Source: Domibacillus sp. PGB-M46
Lineage (GTDB): Bacteria > Bacillota > Bacilli > Bacillales > Domibacillaceae
Assembly: GCF_022668875.1 (NCBI RefSeq)
Contig: NZ_JAKGCR010000006.1
Location: forward strand, 205,808 to 269,807
DNA: 64,000 bases
Direction of reading: 5' to 3'
A model generated the notes under the pieces. That model worked only from the letters and a program-made list of their open reading frames with translations. It had not been told where the DNA came from and made no database searches. Numbering within the stretch: position 1 is the stretch's first letter; every line of letters begins with the position of its first letter. The position numbers and the translations under genes are program-made. Shown piece after piece: positions 44,424-52,804 of this stretch.

Positions 44424-45545
44424 TTAACCGTTAAACAATTTATTTGCTAGACGATTTGATGCTTCTTGCTGCATGTTAGGCAAAACATGCGAGTAGGTAT
44501 CCAATGTGATTTTTACGCTGCTATGACCTAACCGCTCGGATATTAGTTTAATGTTTTCTCCTTGCTGTAACATTAGACTTGCGTGTGTATGTCTTAAATC
44601 ATGAAAACGGATTTTGGGAAGGTCCGATTTCTCAAGCAAGTTATAAAATGACCTGAGTAGATTTCTTGGGTTAATAGGCTTGCCGTTGGATGAACAGATT
44701 ACAAGGTCGTTATCCGTATAAGCGATACCAAGCTTCAATTTGCACTCTGCTACCTGCTTTTTCTGCTTCTTAAGAGCGGAAAGGGTGAACGCATCCAAAC
44801 CAACGGAGCGGCTTCCAGCCTTACTCTTAGCACCTTCTTTGAATCCTTTCCCATCGTGAGTAAGGGTCTGCCTTACATAGAGGCATTCATTCGCAAAATC
44901 TACATCCCGCCAACGCAACCCTAAAACCTCACCCTGCCGCATACCTGTTGTTACTGCAAGCAGGAAAGCAACATAATAAGGGCTAGACATGGCACTATCA
45001 AGAAATGAAGATACTTCATCCCATTTCCAAATAACGGTTTCTTTTGCAACAACCTTTGGCTTCTCAATAGTGGATGCAGGATTCTTCTTGATAAGTTCCG
45101 TTTTAGCAGCCGCATTAAGAGAAGCATTCACGACATTATATATCCGCTTAATAGTCGACTCCGACAACTCCTTGCTTCTAAGGTCTCCTACAAAGCTTTG
45201 GATATGAATAGGTGTTAGTGACGAGAGCGGTACCTGTCCTAGTGAAGGAGAGATATGGCTCTTTAAGTAGGATTGATATGCTTTTAGAGTTTGGATACTC
45301 ATTTCATGCGCCTTAATACCGATCCAAAAGTACATATAGTCACTATAGGCTTGCTTTGATGGTTCAATATAAGACCCTTCATTCAATTCGTTTAGAAGCG
45401 CCGTTAAAGCCTTCTCCGCTTCCTTCTTTGTTTTAAATCCCCGCTTCTTTTTTTGCTTTCTTTTGCCTGTTATTAAATCCTTACCAATATCAATTACAAA
45501 ATCCCATTTACCTGTTTGCTTGTTCTTTTTAATGCTTCCTTTCAT
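44424..45545 (-). CDS. Phage-type tyrosine integrase
   Basis: A 373-residue integrase: an Arm-DNA-binding N-terminus (MKGSIKKNKQTGKWDFVIDIG ... KKKRGFKTKKEAEKAL), a SAM-like domain, and a catalytic domain with Arg in TGMRQGEVLGLRW, HDLRHTHASLM, and LGHSSVKITLDTYSHV (Tyr nucleophile). The gene ends 108 bases from the tRNA-Val fragment, the usual arrangement for tRNA-targeting elements. The IS copy begins only nine bases upstream of ATG 45545, so its native promoter and ribosome-binding site are gone; the open frame continues into IS sequence, which is not part of the protein. Confidence 0.9.
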   Translation of the reverse strand: MKGSIKKNKQTGKWDFVIDIGKDLITGKRKQKKKRGFKTKKEAEKALTALLNELNEGSYIEPSKQAYSDYMYFWIGIKAHEMSIQTLKAYQSYLKSHISPSLGQVPLSSLTPIHIQSFVGDLRSKELSESTIKRIYNVVNASLNAAAKTELIKKNPASTIEKPKVVAKETVIWKWDEVSSFLDSAMSSPYYVAFLLAVTTGMRQGEVLGLRWRDVDFANECLYVRQTLTHDGKGFKEGAKSKAGSRSVGLDAFTLSALKKQKKQVAECKLKLGIAYTDNDLVICSSNGKPINPRNLLRSFYNLLEKSDLPKIRFHDLRHTHASLMLQQGENIKLISERLGHSSVKITLDTYSHVLPNMQQEASNRLANKLFNG

Positions 45546-45631
45546 CTCAAAGAGTGGAGCGTCTACACTTATCTGGACAGAAAAATTAAGGTCACGCACA
45601 CTTGACCTAAAACAGATGAGGAGCTCCAACT

Positions 45632-45916
45632 ATGACAAAGCGAGAACGCCGCACATTTACAGCTGAGTTCAAAAAGCAAATGGTGCAGCTGTACCAGAAT
45701 GGAAAAACGAAACGAGCCATTATTGATGAATACGATCTGACTCCGTCATCTCTTGACCGGTGGATCAACCAGGATGAAACCTCCGCTTCTTTTAAAGAGA
45801 AAGATAACCGGTCTCCTGAACAGCAGGAACTTTTGGAACTTCGTAAGGAGCTAAAGCAGCTTAGGATGGAAAATGATATTTTAAAGCAAGCAGCGCTGAT
45901 CATGGGACGAAAGTAA
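45632..45916 (+). CDS. IS3-family OrfA (HTH part of transposase)
   Basis: A 94-residue protein with a helix-turn-helix (FKKQMVQLYQNGKTKRAIIDEYDLTPSSLDRWI) and a C-terminal leucine-zipper-like helix. It ends GRK-stop. OrfB lies in the -1 frame and is open back across the overlap, so an OrfAB fusion by -1 slippage, perhaps at CGA-AAG near 45911, is expected. Confidence 0.9.
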   Translation: MTKRERRTFTAEFKKQMVQLYQNGKTKRAIIDEYDLTPSSLDRWINQDETSASFKEKDNRSPEQQELLELRKELKQLRMENDILKQAALIMGRK

Positions 45917-45957
45917 ATGTCATCAAGCGAAACAAAGACAAATACTCGGTATCAGCA

Positions 45958-46752
45958 ATGTGCAGCGTCCTGCAAATCTCACGTAGTACGTACTATTATG
46001 AGGCCAAAGAACGTCAGTCAGAAGACGACGTAACAGGCGCTGTCATAAAGATCTTCGAACAAAACCGAAGTGCCTACGGCACGCGTAAGATCAAAGTGGA
46101 ACTGCATAAACGTGGATTTACAGTTTCCAGACGGCGTATTGGCCGCATCATGAAGGAACAAGGGCTTGTTTCTTCCTATACAATGGCACAGTTCAAACCA
46201 CAGAAAACTCCCTGCAATGAATCAGCCCAGGCAAATGAATTGAAACGTGAGTTTCGACAGACAGAAGCAAAAAAAGTAGTCGTCAGTGATTTAACATACG
46301 TCAAAGTCAAAAACAAATGGCATTACGTATGTATCTTTGTCGATCTCTTTAACCGCGAAATTATTGGCTTCAGCACGGGATCAAACAAAGACGCAAGCCT
46401 TGTCGCACGGGCTTTTTCTTCCATTCAAGGTGATCTGCGAGACATCCAGATGTTTCATACCGACCGTGGCAGCGAGTTTAAAAATCAGCTAATCGACGAG
46501 ACATTAGCCGCCTTCCAGATTGGGCGCTCTTTAAGCATGAAAGGCTGTCCATACGATAATGCCGTGGCGGAAGCCACATTTAAAATTATCAAAACAGAGT
46601 TTGTCAGCCAAATGAAGTTTGATAGCCTAGAGCAACTTACGCTTGAATTCAGTGATTATGTTAACTGGTTTAACAAGCTGCGAATTCATGGAACACTGGG
46701 CTATGTAAGCCCAATTGAATACAAGCAATCGTCCCTTAAAAAGGTTGTATGA
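45958..46752 (+). CDS. IS3-family OrfB (DDE transposase catalytic part)
   Basis: A 264-residue rve-type integrase core. The DDE residues lie in VVSDLTYVK, FHTDRGSEF and NAVAEATFK. An N-terminal HTH_21-like region (YGTRKIKVELHKRGFTVSRRRIGRIM) precedes it. ATG 45958 is the first in-frame ATG; functional protein is probably made as OrfAB. Confidence 0.92.
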   Translation: MCSVLQISRSTYYYEAKERQSEDDVTGAVIKIFEQNRSAYGTRKIKVELHKRGFTVSRRRIGRIMKEQGLVSSYTMAQFKPQKTPCNESAQANELKREFRQTEAKKVVVSDLTYVKVKNKWHYVCIFVDLFNREIIGFSTGSNKDASLVARAFSSIQGDLRDIQMFHTDRGSEFKNQLIDETLAAFQIGRSLSMKGCPYDNAVAEATFKIIKTEFVSQMKFDSLEQLTLEFSDYVNWFNKLRIHGTLGYVSPIEYKQSSLKKVV

Positions 46753-46834
46753 TTTAGTGTTGACAATCCACATTATAAAATCCAAAACGTAAGAGAGCTT
46801 CAATGCAAAATAAAAATAGAGGCTTAATCCAAAT

Positions 46835-46872
46835 AAAAAGGAACGCTGCTTAATTCAGCGTTCCTTTTTATT
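46835..46872 (+). terminator. Terminator downstream of IS copy 1
   Basis: An 11-bp stem (46838-46848 with 46856-46866) with A- and T-runs on the outside. Confidence 0.85.
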
Positions 46873-46905
46873 TTATTCAAAAGCGAAAAAACAAGGAGGA
46901 GCAGG

Positions 46906-47124
46906 ATGCACTTTATTGTGAAAGCTGCCATGATTGAACGAAAATTTTGCTGCAAAATGAAGACGGATGCTATCTTTTTTACAGGCAAAGGATTTGAAAA
47001 CTATCTTCATCATGTGACGGATAAAACACTCTATATCAAAACAAGCAAAGGGAAGGCGCCGCTTCCGCTTGCAAGAAAATTAACGAGTGTGTCATTACAT
47101 GATGTAATGAATACGTTTTTATAA
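46906..47124 (+). CDS. Small hypothetical protein, 72 residues
   Basis: AAGGAGG lies six bases before ATG 46906. The product is basic and contains KFCCKMKTDAIFFTGKGFENYLHH. No family is recognised. It is convergent with the peptide operon and separated from it by that operon's terminator. Confidence 0.6.
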   Translation: MHFIVKAAMIERKFCCKMKTDAIFFTGKGFENYLHHVTDKTLYIKTSKGKAPLPLARKLTSVSLHDVMNTFL

Positions 47125-47191
47125 AAATGCAGATTTGAGTACAACATAAGATAATGATTTTAACTTTCAACTAGAATCAATTCTTAAAAAG

Positions 47192-47216
47192 AAAAAGACC
47201 GGGATACATCCCGGCG
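47192..47216 (-). terminator. Terminator of the peptide operon
   Basis: Stem CCGGGAT/ATCCCGG (47199-47205 with 47208-47214) followed on the minus strand by TTTTTC. Confidence 0.7.
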
Positions 47217-47252
47217 ATATTATTGTAAACCGCCCATTATCAATGTTTCTGG

Positions 47253-47525
47253 TCATTTAGCTTTCTTGCGTACAACTTGAATCCCTAATAGTATTAGAGA
47301 GGTTAACAAGCCTGCAAACAAAGGAATTGTTACAATTCCTATACCTTGTTCAGTGGTAACCACATTTCCTTCTTCATAATAGCCTTTTAAGTAGAATAGC
47401 CCACTTCCGACTTTTTCATTGAGCTCTAAATCAAGTTGATTTATATAGACCATAACAATAGTAAGTACCACAATTGCTGTAGTGAAAAATGAATTGACGA
47501 ATAGTTTAACAGATTGTTTAGTCAT
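47253..47525 (-). CDS. Two-TM small membrane protein, last gene of the peptide operon
   Basis: A 90-residue protein with two hydrophobic segments (SFFTTAIVVLTIVMVYI and IVTIPLFAGLLTSLILLGIQVV) and an extracytoplasmic loop of about 40 residues. It overlaps the protease gene by 8 bases, so translation is coupled. Position and shape suggest an immunity protein or an accessory subunit of the transporter; this is inference only. Confidence 0.7.
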   Translation of the reverse strand: MTKQSVKLFVNSFFTTAIVVLTIVMVYINQLDLELNEKVGSGLFYLKGYYEEGNVVTTEQGIGIVTIPLFAGLLTSLILLGIQVVRKKAK

Positions 47526-48384
47526 TTTTTAAGCTCCTTCCTTTTATAAGTGTAGATAAAGAAACCCTAATATTCTTCCCATCTACAGATAATAATGTGA
47601 GAATATTAGCAACCCAAATTACCGATGCATAAAGAATATCCTGATTTCCAGTAATTATACCTGCCCTATACAAAAATAAACCGATTAGGAAAGGAAACAA
47701 TGGTCCTGCTAATGAGACAAATATAGATTTCAAAGGAGAAGTTTGTCTTCTATATATACCTATTGTAAATCTGTCCTTACCTATAAATGATAGCTTTCTG
47801 CTTTCGTCGACTGTATATAAAGCTAACGCATGAAAAAATTCATGTGTAGCTATAGCCAAAAATATATTAAGGGTAAAAACTAATGCTTTACCGTAGTCGA
47901 TAAGGGGAGAAGATACAAAAAATGTATACATTATTAGAAATAATATAGGATGGATAATTAGCAATTTGACAATAAAATAGATATATAAGAAAAACGGAGA
48001 ACGAAATTTTTCCGGAATGTCATATCGTCTTCTAGTGTTAAGTAAGTGAAAAATTCTATTGAGCTGGAGCGTGTAAATAAATACAAATAACATTTTAAAT
48101 CTGTTTTTATAATCTTTTTTAATTATATTTAGTAAGTGATTTTCATTTAAATTTTCAAATAATGTTATAACATCGTTAGCAGCTTCATTATAAGGAATAT
48201 CGTAAGTTTTCGAAATCTTTTTTGAAATGGCATCTATATTTCTCTTTCCATCTACCTCCTTTAGCATATTAATTACTGTTTCATTACATGAAATTTCATC
48301 TTCAGTAGCCATGTCCTCAATTGTATTCTTTTTAAGAAGAAGTTTTGAAGGAAGATAGGGAATGTCTGTAGGAAATAAGATCAT
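47518..48384 (-). CDS. PqqD-like domain fused to an M50-type membrane metalloprotease
   Basis: The 288-residue protein has an N-terminal PqqD/RRE-like domain (about 20-90, with the pattern CNETVINMLKEVDGKRNIDAISKKISKTYDIP) and then a polytopic membrane part with the zinc motif HEFFH at 181-185. A second zinc ligand may lie in the later SVDGKN segment. RRE domains bind peptide precursors, and M50 proteases such as YydH occur in peptide operons with ABC transporters. It likely processes the two 69-residue products. Its ATG overlaps the permease stop by one base (TAATG). Confidence 0.75.
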   Translation of the reverse strand: MILFPTDIPYLPSKLLLKKNTIEDMATEDEISCNETVINMLKEVDGKRNIDAISKKISKTYDIPYNEAANDVITLFENLNENHLLNIIKKDYKNRFKMLFVFIYTLQLNRIFHLLNTRRRYDIPEKFRSPFFLYIYFIVKLLIIHPILFLIMYTFFVSSPLIDYGKALVFTLNIFLAIATHEFFHALALYTVDESRKLSFIGKDRFTIGIYRRQTSPLKSIFVSLAGPLFPFLIGLFLYRAGIITGNQDILYASVIWVANILTLLSVDGKNIRVSLSTLIKGRSLKND

Positions 48385-49781
48385 TAATCGGTCACATCCT
48401 TAAGTGCCTTAGAATATCCTACTACGAAAATATAAGTTATTAAACTCACTAAAAATAACGAAACAAGATCTGTAACTATTTGTGATAAATCTAATAAATT
48501 TAAAAGTTCTATAGAGATTAGATATACCACTAATCCTAAAATACCTACAAGCATTTTTGAATTTTCAATAAACCTTTCTAAAATCAGATTAAGCATAAAC
48601 ATTATTGACGTAAAAAAGAGTATTTGTGTATTCAATGAAAACAATTGTTCATATGATACAGATACGCCTAAAAATTTCAAAATGATAATACTTACGTTAA
48701 AAGTTATACCATTTAAGAGAAAGATGAAAAAAACCTTTTGTTTTATTAAAACTAAATAATCTACATAAATATTCCTAAGTGCTCTCACTGTTTCTTTATC
48801 GTACATAACTATTCCACTAAGTTGGGAACCTAGACATATAATTAAAAACTGAAAATGAGCATTCGCATCTTCGGCTAAGAAAAAAATATAAGATATGAAT
48901 GTTAATAAGATTCCTAAAGCTATACTAAAAATAAATGCTTTTGCTACTTGTAAATTTCTAATCAGTTGAGCTGAAAGCAATGCCATGCCATTGAAAGGCA
49001 AGATATTAAGAAGGTTACGATTCATATGGCTTTTATGTACTTTCATAACAAAATAATATGGTGGCGTTCTAAAAATGATCATTTCAATTAAAAAATAGAT
49101 CATGAAAAAACTAACTGAAAAAAGTACTAAAAAAACATTTTCATTTTGAAAGACATATCTTAATAGCCAGCTAACGGGACTAATAAACAGAAATTTTTCT
49201 TGCGTGAATAACAAAATATAGATACATGAAAATAGAAACACAGTAAGAATTTCTAAAATATAGCCATTTTTTTTCTGGGAAAAAACTTTTTCAAGAAGTT
49301 TTTTTACAAAGAAGGTTATTAGTATGTTATTAATTATCAACAACAGAAACGATATTATGAAACACCAATACTGTGATAAATTATTAAAAACAAGTCGGAC
49401 AGCGTACAGAACCCCAATTGATTCAAATATAAAAAAGAAAACAATAATAATAAGGTTAGGTAAATAATAAGCACGGTTAATATCTTGGTTACTCAATGGA
49501 AGGTGAATTAATGATTTTAAATTCTGTTCTTTGTCCATGTACAAAAAGAGCAATGTACCCATTACTGCAGCGGCACCTGTTATTGAAACCAATGATTTTG
49601 TAATCATTACTTCGTTGATAATACTTTCTTTTAATACGTTAGAAAACTGAGTATAAATGGATATTTGAATTATGAACATTAATAAAAGGATACCAATTAT
49701 AATATTTCTATCAATGTTTTTAATTTTTCTAGATATTGATCGGATAGATATTTTATAGATTTGAAACCACATTATGTACAC
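48384..49781 (-). CDS. ABC-2-type permease of the peptide operon
   Basis: A 465-residue membrane protein with about ten to twelve hydrophobic helices and few charged loops, very AT-rich in codon use. It follows the ABC ATPase gene, overlapping it by 29 bases, so it is the partner membrane subunit. It has no protease or nucleotide-binding motif. It probably exports the peptides or protects the producer. Confidence 0.8.
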   Translation of the reverse strand: MYIMWFQIYKISIRSISRKIKNIDRNIIIGILLLMFIIQISIYTQFSNVLKESIINEVMITKSLVSITGAAAVMGTLLFLYMDKEQNLKSLIHLPLSNQDINRAYYLPNLIIIVFFFIFESIGVLYAVRLVFNNLSQYWCFIISFLLLIINNILITFFVKKLLEKVFSQKKNGYILEILTVFLFSCIYILLFTQEKFLFISPVSWLLRYVFQNENVFLVLFSVSFFMIYFLIEMIIFRTPPYYFVMKVHKSHMNRNLLNILPFNGMALLSAQLIRNLQVAKAFIFSIALGILLTFISYIFFLAEDANAHFQFLIICLGSQLSGIVMYDKETVRALRNIYVDYLVLIKQKVFFIFLLNGITFNVSIIILKFLGVSVSYEQLFSLNTQILFFTSIMFMLNLILERFIENSKMLVGILGLVVYLISIELLNLLDLSQIVTDLVSLFLVSLITYIFVVGYSKALKDVTD

Positions 49782-50514
49782 GACTCCTCAACTCATTAAC
49801 TTCTTTCGAATAAACTGTTGAATATAGGCTATGTAACGAACCGTATTGTTGTTCACACATTTGCTTGGAAATAGATAAAATAATTTTCCCATCTTTTACA
49901 ATACTTATTTCATCTCCTATTTCTTCCGCAATAGCTAAATCATGAGTTGATATCATAATGGCTTTTCCCTTATTTCTTAGCTCTTTCAATAAGTCTTTTA
50001 AAATTGCTATCATCGTTGGATCAAGTCCAGCAATAGGTTCATCTAACACTAGTAAATCTGGATTATGAACTAAGGATAGAATTAGCTGAACTTTTTTTCT
50101 CATTCCTCTAGAAAAATGATTTACTAAAGTGTCTCCCTCTTTTAAATCCATTAATAACATTAGGTTTTTTGCAGTTGTTAATGCCTTTTCTTTATCTACC
50201 TTATAACAATTAAGAACAAAGTTAAGAATTTCATTTGGTGTAAGATACTCTAACAACGTTTCATCATCAGGAACGTAACCAATTTCTTTTTTGTAATCAA
50301 ATTCTCCAAAAAAAAGTTCTTTTCCTTTCCAAAGAATCTGTCCGCTATCTACCGGATAGTAACTCAGAACAGACTTAATTATAGAAGTTTTCCCAGCGCC
50401 ATTTTCTCCAATAAGGATATGTATCTTTCCAGGTGAGATTTTTAAATTAATATCTTTAAGTCCTTTAGAGCTATTGAATTTTTTACAAACGTCTTTAAGT
50501 TCTAATAAAATCAT
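49753..50514 (-). CDS. ABC transporter ATPase of the peptide operon
   Basis: A 253-residue ATPase with Walker A GENGAGKT at 36-43, a Q-loop-like segment, a signature NHFSRGMRKKVQL, Walker B LLVLDEPIAGLDP and a switch His in STHDLA. It is of the CcmA/bacitracin-efflux type often used for peptide export and immunity. AAGGTG lies shortly before its ATG. It is the first of four overlapping genes after the two peptide genes. Confidence 0.93.
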   Translation of the reverse strand: MILLELKDVCKKFNSSKGLKDINLKISPGKIHILIGENGAGKTSIIKSVLSYYPVDSGQILWKGKELFFGEFDYKKEIGYVPDDETLLEYLTPNEILNFVLNCYKVDKEKALTTAKNLMLLMDLKEGDTLVNHFSRGMRKKVQLILSLVHNPDLLVLDEPIAGLDPTMIAILKDLLKELRNKGKAIMISTHDLAIAEEIGDEISIVKDGKIILSISKQMCEQQYGSLHSLYSTVYSKEVNELRSRVHNVVSNL

Positions 50515-50581
50515 AGTTCACCTTCTCACCTTATTTCTAAGTAATTAGGATTGGGGGATATAACACTTCATTTTGATGGAG

Positions 50582-50791
50582 TTACTTGTAGCAGCTTACT
50601 TTCCAAACTGCTCCAAATACATAATTTGATACCTTGGCCATTCCACCTTGCTTCTCACATTTATTGATTGCATCTTTCATCGCATATTGACTGTAAGCCC
50701 AAACTACGAATAGCAGGATAGCTTGCCACCACTCATCTCTTTCTAAATCTTGTTTTTTTTCTAAGGAAATTAAAGGCTTAACATATTCCAT
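50582..50791 (-). CDS. Candidate bacteriocin/peptide precursor 2 (69 residues)
   Basis: A 69-residue product, preceded by TAGGAGG. It shares with its neighbour RDEWWQ, a hydrophobic stretch (ILLFVVWAY), AM..A...CE..GG, and a C-terminal V...VFG..W.V.C.K. Two cysteines, about 22 residues apart, could form a disulfide or be modified. No Gly-Gly leader cut or signal peptide is evident. The family is not one I recognise. It lies 67 bases upstream of the ABC ATPase gene and 18 bases after its paralogue. Confidence 0.75.
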   Translation of the reverse strand: MEYVKPLISLEKKQDLERDEWWQAILLFVVWAYSQYAMKDAINKCEKQGGMAKVSNYVFGAVWKVSCYK

Positions 50792-50809
50792 ATTTTACGC
50801 CTCCTAAAT

Positions 50810-51019
50810 TTATTTTTTCAAACACTTGACTTCCCAGCTACTTCCAAAGAACTTAGAAGTAACTTCTGGAACTCCTCCAGAGCGCTCGCAACTAGCAACT
50901 GCTTGTTGCATAGCATGGTTATTATAGACTCGTAAAACAAATATAACGACTGGAATCTGCCACCATTCATCTCTTGTTAACTGATTCTGGCGTGGAGCAA
51001 TAGAAGGTTTAGTGTACAT
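50810..51019 (-). CDS. Candidate bacteriocin/peptide precursor 1 (69 residues)
   Basis: The first gene of the operon. Its product is the same length as its paralogue (69 residues) and shares RDEWWQ, the hydrophobic middle (IPVVIFVLRVY), ASCERSGG and FFGSSWEVKC. Equal length with spaced conserved Trp, Gly and Cys suggests two components of one activity. A strong promoter lies upstream and AAAGGA six bases before ATG. Confidence 0.75.
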   Translation of the reverse strand: MYTKPSIAPRQNQLTRDEWWQIPVVIFVLRVYNNHAMQQAVASCERSGGVPEVTSKFFGSSWEVKCLKK

Positions 51020-51060
51020 TTATAATCCTTTCTTTGAAGCGTGTCATATCCCCTAATCCT

Positions 51061-51078
51061 TGTTGTTCATCATGAAAC
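51061..51078 (-). promoter_or_regulatory. Near-palindrome at the peptide operon transcription start
   Basis: TTGTTCATCATGAAACAA is almost symmetric and lies just downstream of the -10, where a repressor would block transcription. No regulator gene is adjacent. Confidence 0.4.
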
Positions 51079-51085
51079 AACATCC

Positions 51086-51114
51086 TAACTATAGTACATA
51101 TGGGTTTTTTATGC
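51086..51114 (-). promoter_or_regulatory. Sigma-A promoter of the peptide operon
   Basis: On the minus strand TTGCAT (51114-51109), 17 bases, TATAGT (51091-51086), about 70 bases before the first peptide gene. Confidence 0.7.
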
Positions 51115-51303
51115 AATACTGAAAAATAAAGGTAAAATCTCGAATTAAAAATATTGGTATAAGAATACCTCATTATCTAACAAATTCGAGAATGCATACT
51201 TTGATACAATTTAAAATCATGGATGGGTTAGCAGGATCTTTGATGTTGTTTTTTCATACGCCATTCCTCTTCTATTGAAAAAGTATTTCAACATATACTT
51301 TTA

Positions 51304-51560
51304 ACAGATTCTCCACAACACTCTTAGCAACTTCGCTTAATTTGAGCGTGACATGATCGTTTCTCGAACTGGTGAGGGAAGAAAAAGAGCCATGAAGAAC
51401 GGCAAAAAATTGGGGCGTAAGGGGCAGCCGGCAATATCAGGCAGCCCTTAAATTATTTGAATCAAAAGGAGAACGAGGAATGACTGTTTCGGATATATCT
51501 AAAATAACAGGTGTACCTAGATCTACTATTTATGCTGAATATAACAAATCAAAAAAATAA
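51304..51560 (+). pseudogene. Serine resolvase C-terminal remnant with stop and frameshift
   Basis: The reading ILHNTLSNFA-stop-FERDMIVSRTGEGRKRAMKNGKKLGRKG matches the end of the catalytic domain of a small serine recombinase, with TAA (51340-51342) in place of the Glu codon of AEFERDMI. Near 51440 the frame shifts and continues ALKLFESKGERGMTVSDISKITGVPRSTIY, the C-terminal HTH. The N-terminal half with the catalytic Ser is absent. Clearly inactive. Confidence 0.8.
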
Positions 51561-51606
51561 ATAATTAACTTTTATTAAAAACACCTGTTATCTGATAGAA
51601 CACCTT

Positions 51607-51717
51607 AAGTAGGAAATCGCCTACTACACCGAGTACTACAATAAAAAGCGTATTAAGGCAAAATTAAAGGGCATAAGCCCGGTACAATACTGGACTCATG
51701 CCCAACAAGCTGCCTAA
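51607..51717 (+). pseudogene. C-terminal remnant of an IS3-family transposase
   Basis: The frame YYTEYYNKKRIKAKLKGISPVQYWTHAQ is the conserved end of IS3/IS150-type OrfB (YNxxRIxxxLxGxSPxxYR). Nothing of the catalytic core remains. It is unrelated in sequence to the two intact IS copies. Confidence 0.75.
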
Positions 51718-51752
51718 TGATACATTGTTCGATCCAATAAGAGAGGAGATTA

Positions 51753-52500
51753 ATGGCTTATTATTTAATTTAAAGTACAAGTATCTTATAATGATAAAAT
51801 ATCTAGATATATCCAAAATGGAGACATTGGTAAACATACAGAAAAACTACAGGGGATTATTGACATTAAAGGTTCGGCTTTTGAAAAAGAAAATGATCAA
51901 AAGTTTTCACATTTAGGGATTGCTATATTTGATTTTATTAGCAAGTTGCCACCTGTATCTATTAATGATAAATTTTCGTCTTTAACCTTAAGGGTTAGGG
52001 AAATACGAGATGAACTTAGTGAATTTATACAGAGCGCAAGTAATCTTGAAACCAACCAATGGAAACCTTTCATGGGGATAGCTGAGGATTCTAAATGGTC
52101 AAGTCCTTATATTATACCAATACCAGAAGACAAAGAATTTTATGAAGAAGCGAGAGGGCGAGGGGCAATCATCAAAATGCCCAGGTCTGACAATGAGGAA
52201 ATGAAAGCCGAAATAGCGGGTTTAGGGTTACTATCTTTCAAAAGAAAAAACTTGTTAAATGAGAAAATCATATTAAATCAACGAGACATTGAACGCGCGC
52301 AAAATCAATTAAACAAGTGCCAGGAAATACAAACAGAAAGGGCACGTGAGCGGAGCAAGTTAAAGGAACATCATTATTGGCAATTTTTAAAACAGTTTGA
52401 AAAAGATTTTCGGGAATTTAAAAAATCTATGATAAAGCAATATGATATATTTTCTAAAGAATTAGCTGTAATAAATAAAAATGTAGAGCAATCCAATTAA
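51753..52500 (+). pseudogene. Unknown gene with a frameshift near its start
   Basis: AGAGGAG precedes ATG 51753 (MAYYLI then stop). The +1-related frame, open from 51769, continues smoothly as KVQVSYNDKISRYIQNGD and joins the 184-residue frame that runs to 52500, with a long C-terminal coiled coil (LNEKIILNQRDIERAQNQLNK). The simplest reading is a single-base indel around 51766-51772. If translation instead begins at TTG 51946 a shorter protein results, but no ribosome-binding site is there. No family recognised. Confidence 0.55.
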
Positions 52501-52516
52501 GGGATTGCTTTTTTTG
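52487..52516 (+). terminator. Terminator overlapping the stop of the frameshifted gene
   Basis: An 8-bp stem (52487-52494 with 52502-52509) and seven or more T. Confidence 0.85.
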
Positions 52517-52642
52517 CTGATATATAATGAAATGAGTCACCTGAGAAAAGTTAGGAAAATTGATATGGTCTTTACCTAATCCATCCAGATTGGCTAAAGA
52601 GCAGCCGTCATTCGAGCTAGATTAATCCAATTAGAAGTATAT

Positions 52643-52685
52643 AAAACGCCTTTTTGAGTCTGATGATCCGAGAAGGCGTTTTTCT
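52643..52685 (+). terminator. Isolated terminator hairpin
   Basis: A 10-bp stem (52643-52652 with 52673-52682) with T-run, in a 304-base gap that holds no gene. The unit it once served seems lost. Confidence 0.7.
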
Positions 52686-52804
52686 GAGAATGAAAGAATA
52701 CATTGTAAACTTTTGATTTATTTAGTAATAATATCCTTATTTAATGGTAAATTAGTAGTGTGTATATTGTATTAACAAGATAAAAAGAATAATGGAGGTG
52801 CAGT

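Larger units (their letters stand above)
45555..46770 (+). mobile_element. IS3-family insertion sequence, copy 1 (1216 bp)
   Basis: Ends were set by comparison with the inverted copy at 59009-60223. The left end begins TGGAGCGTCTACACT and the right end finishes GTTGACAATCCA; the two ends form an imperfect inverted repeat (TGGA..GTC.ACACT) with TG...CA termini. It encodes OrfA and OrfB in a -1 relation. No direct target repeat is visible at its borders (GAG left, CAT right). Confidence 0.88.

Noticed and set aside
51698..51916. 72-residue frame overlapping the frameshifted gene
   Set aside because: The other frame continues smoothly into the 52500 product and the RBS belongs to ATG 51753.
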